Under the pieces are notes generated by a model. The model made no database searches. It was not told the origin of the DNA and saw only the letters and a program-made list of their open reading frames with translations. A stretch of 50,241 bases of DNA, taken from assembly GCA_964525605.1 (NCBI GenBank), contig CAZGKT010000022.1:1-50241 (forward strand), read 5' to 3'. Origin of the DNA: CAVTWJ01 sp964525605. Lineage in GTDB: Bacteria; Oederibacteriota; Muellerivitia; Muellerivitales; Muellerivitaceae. Position 1 is the first letter of the stretch, and each line of letters starts with the position of its first letter. A program made the position numbers and the translations under genes. Below, in pieces: positions 17,357-24,487 of the stretch.

Positions 17357-18703
17357 GTGAAAATACTTATTTTGGACGATGAAGAATCCCTGGTGAAGAT
17401 CCTCACCAAGATCCTTAAGCAGGAAGGTCACGAAGTCTTTCCCGCCTATACCGCGGCCGAAGGCATCGAAAAGCATAAGTACCTGCAACCCGACTTGATC
17501 CTTTTGGACCTTCGTTTGCCGGACCAGACCGGCATGGAAGTGCTGGAGCAATTGAACAGGGCCTATAACGCCAGTTCGGTAGTCATCCTGACCGGGGCGG
17601 GGTCGGTGGATTCGGCGATCCAGGCCATGAAACTGGGCGCCGAGGACTATCTCGAGAAACCCATCGAACCTGAAAAGCTGAAGTTGGTCATCCGGCGTAT
17701 CGCCGAGAAACGAGGCCTGTTGACCCAGATCGAGGCCCTCAAGAACAGCCACCTAGAATTATACCGGAAAGATTATCTATTTCTTTCCAACCCCGAGATG
17801 AGAAAACTTTACGATTCCATCGAGCAGGTCGCGAAACAGGACCAATTAACAGCCCTGATCCTGGGGGAAACGGGCACGGGCAAAGAACACGTTGCCCGTT
17901 TGATCCATACCCTTTCGGCCCGAGCCTTGAAACCCTTCATGGAGATCCATTGCGGGGCTCTTCCCGAAACGATCTTAGAATCGGAACTTTTCGGGTATGA
18001 GCCGGGCGCTTTCACCGACGCCCGCAAACAAAAACCCGGTCTGTTCGAGGTGGCCCAGGGCGGGAGTTTATTTCTGGATGAGATCGGCGAATTGACCCCG
18101 GGGGTACAAACCAAGCTTTTGAAGGTGCTGGAGCAGAAATCTTCCCGGCGCCTAGGCGGAGTGAAGGAAATTCCCTTCGATGTCCGGGTCATCGCGGCCA
18201 CCCATCGGGACCTGGAGAAAGAAGTCAAGGAAGGTCGTTTCAGGGCTGATTTGTTTTACCGCTTACATGTGGTTCCATTGGAGATCCCCCCCTTGCGCAA
18301 CCGATCGGAGGATATCGCCCAGTTGGCCCAGTTCTTCCACCAGGAAGCCTGTAAATCCTTCAATAAGAACCTTTCACTTTTGAGCGACGACCTGTTGTCG
18401 GCCCTGCAGGGCTATGCCTGGCCGGGGAACGTGCGGGAACTCAAGCACGTCATCGAGCGCATGGTGGTCATGGCCAAGGGGGGTAACCTGACTTTGAAAG
18501 ACCTGCCGAAAGAAATTAGGGAGGCGAAAGCGTCCCCGCCATTGGGAAAGGCCGTGCTCAACAAGCAGGAATCGGACATCGAAAACATTAAACGAGCCTT
18601 GACCGTGACCAACGGCAACCAATCCAAGGCCTCGAAGCTCCTAGGCGTTACCCGCAAGACCCTCTTCAACAAGATCAAGCGTTATGGATTGAGCAAGGGC
18701 TGA
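17357..18703 (+). CDS. NtrC-family sigma-54-dependent response regulator
   Basis: The 448-residue protein has an N-terminal receiver (Asp51 in LILLDLRLPD, Lys in DYLEKPI), a central AAA+ domain and a C-terminal Fis-type helix-turn-helix (NQSKASKLLGVTRKTLFNKI). The AAA+ part shows Walker A GETGTGKEHVAR and Walker B GGSLFLDEIGE. The sigma-54 contact loop reads GAFTDA instead of the usual GAFTGA, a variant found in some active members. It should bind enhancer DNA and remodel sigma-54 RNA polymerase when phosphorylated. The start is GTG at 17357 with AGGA five bases upstream. The divergent hybrid kinase is the likely partner, and the GGGTAA repeats nearby are candidate binding sites. Confidence 0.93.
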   Translation: MKILILDDEESLVKILTKILKQEGHEVFPAYTAAEGIEKHKYLQPDLILLDLRLPDQTGMEVLEQLNRAYNASSVVILTGAGSVDSAIQAMKLGAEDYLEKPIEPEKLKLVIRRIAEKRGLLTQIEALKNSHLELYRKDYLFLSNPEMRKLYDSIEQVAKQDQLTALILGETGTGKEHVARLIHTLSARALKPFMEIHCGALPETILESELFGYEPGAFTDARKQKPGLFEVAQGGSLFLDEIGELTPGVQTKLLKVLEQKSSRRLGGVKEIPFDVRVIAATHRDLEKEVKEGRFRADLFYRLHVVPLEIPPLRNRSEDIAQLAQFFHQEACKSFNKNLSLLSDDLLSALQGYAWPGNVRELKHVIERMVVMAKGGNLTLKDLPKEIREAKASPPLGKAVLNKQESDIENIKRALTVTNGNQSKASKLLGVTRKTLFNKIKRYGLSKG

Positions 18704-18829
18704 TATCCACCACGAGGCTCCCAGCCAAGTGCTGCATTTGAAAACACCTGCCCTCAATGAATCAGAAAAAACTTTAAAATTAATAATTTGCCTTTTTTTC
18801 TGGGTGGGTCAGCCATTAGCTGGAGTTCT

Positions 18830-21800
18830 TCAAATCTTCTTCTCATCCAATACCTGGCGGACTTCTCGGACCAGATCTTCCATGGCGAAGGGTTTGGTGA
18901 GGAGTCGGATACTCGGATCGATCTCCCCCTTTTGGGAAAGGATATCCCTGGGATAGCCAGACATGAACAAAACTTTTGTCTTGGGTCGGCTGCGGGATAG
19001 TTCTTCGGCCAGGTGACGGCCGTTGAGCTTGGGCATGACCGTATCCGTCAACAGCAGGTGGATCTCGTTCTTGTAGTTCCAGCTTTCCTGGACCGCCTCC
19101 AACCCATCGCAGGCCTCCAGTACATTGTATCCGTGTTGACCCAGGGTTCGAGCGATGGCCTTTCGAACCGGGGCCTCGTCTTCCGCCACAAGGACCGTCT
19201 CGGTACCGTCAGGGATCAAGGATTCTTGATAGGGTGGACGGACTTTCGGTTCAACTTCAGCGGAATGGGGGGGAAAGAAAAGGGAGAAATGGGTACCCAC
19301 GCCCGGGGTACTCCATAGATGGATCTGTCCCTTCCATTGCTTAACGATTCCGTAAACGGTTGTCAGACCCAGCCCCGTTCCCTTCCCCTTTTTGGTCGTG
19401 AAAAAGGGTTCATAGACATGTTTTTGGGTTTCCGGGTCGATGCCCGTTCCCGTATCCGTAACCGACAGCTTCACCCAGGGCCCGAACCCGGGGAGGAAAT
19501 CCCCGCTTTGGGAGGTTTCGTTGCGGGTCTGGATCGATAAGCGCCCCCCCTTGGGCATAGCATCCTGGGCGTTCAAGGCCAGATTGAGGATGACTTGTTG
19601 GATCTGGGCCGGGTCGGCGTAGATGGGTTTCAGGTCCGGATCCAGGTCCAGGACCAGCTCGGTGGAAGCGTCGAAGAGCCGTTTGAGCATGCGGTTCATT
19701 TCCTGGCAGAGGTCGTTCAATTGCACCGCGTGGGCTTGGGTTACCTGTTTTTGTCCTAGAAGGAGCAATTGCCGGGTCAAGTCAGCCCCTCGTTTGACCG
19801 CGTGGTCGATCTCTTCCAATTCTTCCCGGTGGGTCTGGGGGCCCGGGTCCGTCAGGACAAATCCCGCGTTGGCGCCGATGACGCTCAACAAATTATTGAA
19901 ATCGTGGGCCACCCCGCCCGCAAGGCGCCCGATGGCCTCCATCTTCTGGGCCTGCTGGAGACGTTCTTCCTGCTCGTGCAGGGTCTTTTCGGTCTTCTTG
20001 AAGTCGCTGATATCCCGTGTAATGACCGCCATGCCCGTGATCTTGCCTTGGGAGTCCTTCACCGGAGAAAGGGTGATCATGACGTCGAAGATTTCCCCGG
20101 TTTTTCTTCTCCGAAGAGTCTCGAAACCAGCCACCGTCTCCCCCCGCCTGACCATTTCCCACAATGCTTCCTGCTCATTTTCCTTATCCGGGGCTGCAAG
20201 TTTCGAGGCCGATTGGCCAATGATTTCCTCGATCCGATAGCCAAACATTTTTTCAGCGGCTTTGTTCCAATCTCGAATGATGCCGTTGAGGTCTTCGCTG
20301 ATGATGCCATAGGGTGTATGTTCCAGGATCATCGAAAGCCGCTCGCTAATTTCCCTTGCCTTCTTCTTTTCGGTGATGTCTTCCACCATGGCCAAAAAGA
20401 ACAGGTCGTCCTCAACTTTATCTTTTCCGAGCAAGGTGACGATCATATGGGCCCATACGATCCGGCCGTCCTTGTGAAGGTACCGTTTTTCCATCTCGTA
20501 AGTAGGAATCTCCCCGCGGATCATCCTTTGAAGGCCGTCCACGTTTGCCGGGACATCCTCGGGATAGGTGATCTCGGCGAAGGACCGACCGGCGAGCTCG
20601 TAAGGGGCATAGCCGAGCATCCGGGCCAAATGGGGGTTCACTACTTTCATGATTCCCCCGGGAGTGGATAGGGCCATCCCGAAGGGACTGTTCTCGAAGA
20701 TCCTGCGGAAGCGCGCCTCGCTTTCCATCAAGGTCTTATCTGATTGGATCTTTTCGGTGATATCACGAGTGATGGAGGTCACGCCGACCAACTGGCCCTG
20801 GGAATCCCGAATCGGGGAAAAAGTCACGGATGCGGGGAAAACCTCGCCGTTCTTTCGACGGCGGGTCAACTCATAATTCACGATGGTCTCCCCTCTTTCG
20901 CACCTTTCCCTGATCTTTAAATGTTCGTCTGTTTTTTCAGGAGGCACCAGGGAGGCGACGGATTGCCCAACGATCTCTTCCGAACGGTAACCGAACATCT
21001 GTTCGGCGCCCTGATTCCAACCCGTGATCACGCCTTTCAGATCGCCGGAAATGATCGCGTCCGGGGTATGCCGAAGGATGTCGGAGAGCCGCAGGTCGAG
21101 ATCGTTGGCCCTTTTTTGTTCGGTGATATCCTCCATCATTCCGAAGATCAGGTCCCCGTTTATCGTTTCGGACCCTAATTTCGATATCACCAGATGTCCC
21201 CAGATCCAACGCCCGTCTTTGTGAGAATAACGTTTTTCGGTTTCATAAATTGCAGCATGGTTCTCGGTAAAACGCTTAAAGGACTCCTGATCTAGGGTTA
21301 TATCCTCCGGATGGGTGAATTCATCGATGGACCTGTCGATGAGTTCATCCAATTGCCTCCCCAGGATTTGACAAAATTTCGGATTCGCCATCCTTAGGAT
21401 GCCACTTGGCGTGCCGATGACCATGGCCATGGGGCTTTGTTCAAAAACCCGCCTAAAACGAGACTCACTTTCCTTGAGGTTCAGCTCCGCGTTGAGCCGG
21501 TCGGTGATATCGCGATAATTGAGGATCAGGGCGAAGGCGTTGAAGCTTTTTAAAAATTCGCATTTTCCGATTACTTCCAGCGTGCGCCAACTGCCATTCT
21601 TATGCTGGTAACGGAAGATCTCGTTCATCCCCAGGCCGGGATGTTCGGAAGCAAACTTCAATTTTTCCCTCGCCCGAAGAAGATCATCGGGATGGACGAG
21701 GGAGAAGATATCGTGGGTGAGACCCTCCTCACGGCTATAACCCACAAGGGTCGCGATAGAGGGGCTGACGTAAAGAGGGCGGCCATCCATGCCGATGATG

Positions 21801-21877
21801 GAGATGCCATCCAGCGAGTTTTCTAGCGCGGCCCGGAGAAGATCTTCGGAGGGCGAGGATTCTTTCGGGGATGTCAT
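18830..21877 (-). CDS. five-PAS hybrid histidine kinase with C-terminal receiver
   Basis: The 1015-residue protein has no clear membrane helix and is probably cytoplasmic. Five PAS domains cover about residues 12-640. The dimerisation domain has His in AGGVAHDFNNLL, the HATPase has NLALNAQDAMPKGG, DTGTGIDPE and GKGTGLGLTTVYGI, and a receiver forms the last 125 residues (AEDEAPVRKAI, LLLTDTVMPKLNG, LTKPFAMEDL). PAS2-PAS3 and PAS4-PAS5 resemble each other pairwise and look like a duplicated module. The gene converges on the sigma-54 activator. It could add a second input to that system, but I see no sigma-54 promoter before it, only a weak GGGTAA-N3-TTTCCC at about 22005-22019. Confidence 0.92.
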   Translation of the reverse strand: MTSPKESSPSEDLLRAALENSLDGISIIGMDGRPLYVSPSIATLVGYSREEGLTHDIFSLVHPDDLLRAREKLKFASEHPGLGMNEIFRYQHKNGSWRTLEVIGKCEFLKSFNAFALILNYRDITDRLNAELNLKESESRFRRVFEQSPMAMVIGTPSGILRMANPKFCQILGRQLDELIDRSIDEFTHPEDITLDQESFKRFTENHAAIYETEKRYSHKDGRWIWGHLVISKLGSETINGDLIFGMMEDITEQKRANDLDLRLSDILRHTPDAIISGDLKGVITGWNQGAEQMFGYRSEEIVGQSVASLVPPEKTDEHLKIRERCERGETIVNYELTRRRKNGEVFPASVTFSPIRDSQGQLVGVTSITRDITEKIQSDKTLMESEARFRRIFENSPFGMALSTPGGIMKVVNPHLARMLGYAPYELAGRSFAEITYPEDVPANVDGLQRMIRGEIPTYEMEKRYLHKDGRIVWAHMIVTLLGKDKVEDDLFFLAMVEDITEKKKAREISERLSMILEHTPYGIISEDLNGIIRDWNKAAEKMFGYRIEEIIGQSASKLAAPDKENEQEALWEMVRRGETVAGFETLRRRKTGEIFDVMITLSPVKDSQGKITGMAVITRDISDFKKTEKTLHEQEERLQQAQKMEAIGRLAGGVAHDFNNLLSVIGANAGFVLTDPGPQTHREELEEIDHAVKRGADLTRQLLLLGQKQVTQAHAVQLNDLCQEMNRMLKRLFDASTELVLDLDPDLKPIYADPAQIQQVILNLALNAQDAMPKGGRLSIQTRNETSQSGDFLPGFGPWVKLSVTDTGTGIDPETQKHVYEPFFTTKKGKGTGLGLTTVYGIVKQWKGQIHLWSTPGVGTHFSLFFPPHSAEVEPKVRPPYQESLIPDGTETVLVAEDEAPVRKAIARTLGQHGYNVLEACDGLEAVQESWNYKNEIHLLLTDTVMPKLNGRHLAEELSRSRPKTKVLFMSGYPRDILSQKGEIDPSIRLLTKPFAMEDLVREVRQVLDEKKI

Positions 21878-22112
21878 ACGGCAAGCCTTCTTTCTTAACC
21901 TCGAAAGCCGATGAACCTGAGAACCTAACTACGAATTATCTTAGCACCGCAGGATTGTTTAAAAGACAGGGAGTTGGGTTTCGTTTTAATCCACCCAACG
22001 TATTGGGTAATAATTTCCCATTTGGCGTAAGTTGAAAAACAAGGTAACCGGCGAGCAACTACTGGCTTTTCGACCGTCTCAAACCTATTTTACGTCAAAG
22101 GGGAGGATCACT

Positions 22113-22964
22113 ATGCCATACACAAATACTCGCGGGATCGTCCGGGTCATCCAGGGGGTTCCCACGTCCGACGGAGCCGGGGTGAAGCTCAAACGTGTCA
22201 TCGGCACCCGGGAGTTGGATCACTTAGATCCTTTTTTATTATTGGACGAGTTTAAAAATGACAACCCGGATGATTACCTGGCAGGGTTCCCTGAACATCC
22301 CCATCGCGGATTTGAAACAGTAACCTATATGATGGCGGGCGCCTTTACCCACAGGGATTCGAAGGGCCACGAAGGCCACCTGACCGCCGGCTCCATCCAA
22401 TGGATGACCGCAGGACGCGGCCTCATCCACAGCGAAATGCCTGAGCAATCCGACGGATTGGCCTGGGGCTTTCAACTCTGGTTGAACCTGCCTGCCAAGC
22501 TGAAGATGACCGAACCCAAATACCAGGACATTGCCCAGGAATCGCTTCCCGTGGTGGAGACCAAGGGACTCCGGGTGAAGATCCTGGCGGGTGAATATGA
22601 GAGCGTCAGGAGCCCGGCCCAATCTTTCATTCCTTTTACCTACTTGGATGTCCAGTTGGAACCAGGAGCCTCTTTTGATCTGAAAGTTCCCGATGATCAA
22701 AACGCCTTCCTCTATGTCATTGAAGGTGATGTTCAGGCGGGTTCGGGCCCCAAAGCCAGGGTCGTGAATCCCGATCATCTTGGGATCTTTGGGGGGAGCG
22801 GCGCGGTCCATGTGACGAATTCAAACGGCAAAAGGGCCCACTTTCTTTTCGCCTCCGCGCAAAAACTTGAGGAACCCATCGTTAGGGGAGGGCCTTTCGT
22901 CATGAACACCCCCGGCGAATTGAAACAAGCTTTCCTTGACTACCAGATGGGGAAATTGGGGTGA
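22113..22964 (+). CDS. pirin-family protein
   Basis: The 283-residue protein is a bicupin of the pirin family. The metal-binding residues are seen in the N-terminal cupin (FPEHPHRGFETVTYMM and GLIHSEMP, giving His, His, His and Glu). The sequence GRGLIHSEMPEQ and the second cupin with FLYVIEGDVQAGSG fit throughout. Bacterial pirins bind iron; some have quercetinase activity and others interact with metabolic enzymes. The ATG at 22113 has a strong GGGGAGGA at 22100-22107; upstream in-frame starts lack one. Expression in stress conditions is known for several homologues. Here the gene lies at the edge of the redox-stress region but has no palindrome of the type described there. Confidence 0.92.
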   Translation: MPYTNTRGIVRVIQGVPTSDGAGVKLKRVIGTRELDHLDPFLLLDEFKNDNPDDYLAGFPEHPHRGFETVTYMMAGAFTHRDSKGHEGHLTAGSIQWMTAGRGLIHSEMPEQSDGLAWGFQLWLNLPAKLKMTEPKYQDIAQESLPVVETKGLRVKILAGEYESVRSPAQSFIPFTYLDVQLEPGASFDLKVPDDQNAFLYVIEGDVQAGSGPKARVVNPDHLGIFGGSGAVHVTNSNGKRAHFLFASAQKLEEPIVRGGPFVMNTPGELKQAFLDYQMGKLG

Positions 22965-23132
22965 AGCGGTTTCACTAAAAAGATCGAGAGAATAGTTTCA
23001 CGTTCTTTTCAAATCAAATGATCGTTGATTCACAAAAGTGAGTTTCTTCGACCCCAAAACCGTTCCGGCGTGGGATAATTTTGGTCTTGGCCCACTCAAG
23101 GGGCCTCTATCCTTTTGAGGAACACAACGCCC

Positions 23133-23474
23133 ATGGAAGAATACCAACTCGCCGGTCATCATGTCCGAATCCTTTGGAAGGATTCAAACCCCAAGATCGG
23201 AAACAAGAACGAGAACACTATTTTTCGGGGCCAGGTTTCCCAGAAGGACGATGCGGGTCTTTGGCTCTGGGGTCGGTTTTTCATGGAGAAGGTGGATACG
23301 ATTTCTTTAAGGGAACTTCCCCGAGACAAAGAAATTGAGAACAAGCTCTACTTCGCACCCTGGACCTCTATTGAAAACGTACAGGTGATCCTGGAGGGAA
23401 CCCGGGAACATGAAATCCATCAATTGATTCTTTCCCGCCGCAACGATGCACAAAAAAGCCCATCAACCCGTTAG
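23133..23474 (+). CDS. small protein of unknown function
   Basis: The 113-residue product has no signal peptide, membrane helix or cysteine. It is a charged, mixed alpha/beta protein with aromatic residues (GLWLWGRFFMEKVDTI, LYFAPWTSIENVQVILEG). I do not recognise a family. The ATG at 23133 is preceded by GAGGAAC at 23117-23123. A strong terminator follows. The opposite-strand frame at 23159-23344 is judged a shadow. Confidence 0.6.
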   Translation: MEEYQLAGHHVRILWKDSNPKIGNKNENTIFRGQVSQKDDAGLWLWGRFFMEKVDTISLRELPRDKEIENKLYFAPWTSIENVQVILEGTREHEIHQLILSRRNDAQKSPSTR

Positions 23475-23506
23475 TCCAAATGAAAAAACTTTTTCAATAA
23501 AACAAA

Positions 23507-23533
23507 AAAACCCATCCCTTCCGGGTGGGTTTT
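23507..23533. terminator. Bidirectional intrinsic terminator
   Basis: An 11-base-pair stem (AAAACCCATCC with GGGTGGGTTTT, one T-G wobble) closes a five-base loop CTTCC. A and T tracts flank it on both sides. It separates the plus-strand small gene from the convergent CRP/FNR-family gene. Confidence 0.88.
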
Positions 23534-23567
23534 AGGAAAAACCATTTATATGAAAATCGCTTCCGGT

Positions 23568-24266
23568 TTATAGCTCATCCTGCTGGTCGATAAGGTCTTG
23601 TACGCTTTTGACGGTTATTTTTCCCCTGGCGCTGGACACCAACCCCTCCTTTTCAAGGTTGGAAAAGGTGCGGATGCAGGTTTCAACCGTGGTTCCAGTC
23701 ATTTCAGCGATCTCACGGCGGGTCAGCGGGATGGTGTTTCCAAACTCCGCCACCAGATTCACGAGTATGTGAAGGATGCGCTTTTCAACGCTTTCCTGGT
23801 CGAACGTCTGCATATCTTTGGCCTGGCGCAGGCGGCGGGACAGTTGATGAACAATGGATTTGGAAACTTCAGGGTACTTATCCATGAGCCCGATGAAATC
23901 CTGCATGGGAAGGGCCACTACGGTGGTTTCGGTCTCAGCGACGCTGTGGCAGGGATATTCGCCCCCTCCAAAACAACAGCAGGTTCCGAACAGGCTGTTG
24001 GCACCCATCATGCAGAGGGTCAAATCCCTGCCGTTGGCGGTGTGAATGACGGCTTTGACATGGCCTTCTTTAACAAACCAGACGTACTCCGCCGGGTCGC
24101 CTTCCAGAAAAATCGATTCCCCTTTGGCGTACTTCCGTTCAACCAATTTTTTTTCGAGTTCAGCGAACTGAGAGGCGGGAATTTTCTTGAAAATATCGAG
24201 AAGGGCAATGAAGGACTTGCCAACCATGTTAGGTTGTTTGCCAGATGATATTTTTGAGTGAATCAT
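23568..24266 (-). CDS. CRP/FNR-family transcriptional regulator, Cys-rich
   Basis: The 232-residue protein has an N-terminal cyclic-nucleotide-binding-like beta-roll (about 20-135), a long dimerisation helix and a C-terminal winged helix-turn-helix. The recognition helix TTVETCIRTFSNLEKEG keeps the Glu and Arg that contact the GA of FNR/CRP half-sites. Six cysteines occur: Cys85, Cys96, Cys97, Cys98, Cys106 and Cys197. The cluster in LFGTCCCFGGGEYPCHS sits where cAMP-binding members have their phosphate-binding cassette, so classical cAMP binding is doubtful and redox, NO or metal sensing is possible. The ATG has GGGGAGGC upstream. A palindrome (24383-24400) lies in the divergent promoter region, and similar sites precede many stress genes downstream. 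Confidence 0.9.
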   Translation of the reverse strand: MIHSKISSGKQPNMVGKSFIALLDIFKKIPASQFAELEKKLVERKYAKGESIFLEGDPAEYVWFVKEGHVKAVIHTANGRDLTLCMMGANSLFGTCCCFGGGEYPCHSVAETETTVVALPMQDFIGLMDKYPEVSKSIVHQLSRRLRQAKDMQTFDQESVEKRILHILVNLVAEFGNTIPLTRREIAEMTGTTVETCIRTFSNLEKEGLVSSARGKITVKSVQDLIDQQDEL

Positions 24267-24382
24267 GGCCCAAGCCTCCCCTTTTCTGCTCCATTTCTAG
24301 ATTGTATCGGCATGCCCTCCAAAGGGCAAGGCATGGAAACGATGATATAAAAAGCAGCGACAACAACTCCTATTGCTATTTT

Positions 24383-24400
24383 TTATGACGTCAGTCATGG
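24383..24400. promoter_or_regulatory. CRP/FNR-type palindrome, ATGAC-N4-GTCAT
   Basis: The sequence TTATGACGTCAGTCATGG contains ATGAC-GTCA-GTCAT at 24385-24398. It lies 119 bases before the CRP/FNR-family gene and 90 bases before the divergent acyl-CoA ligase/acetyltransferase gene, so it can serve either. It matches the other palindromes at 28743, 29875, 37778, 40998 and 42013. Confidence 0.72.
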
Positions 24401-24487
24401 TGAAAATGGGCGTTCCACTGATGATAAGATCACAAAATAAAGCTTTTTCCCTTTTTTTTGATAAGACATTGAAAGGTGGCCTAGTCC

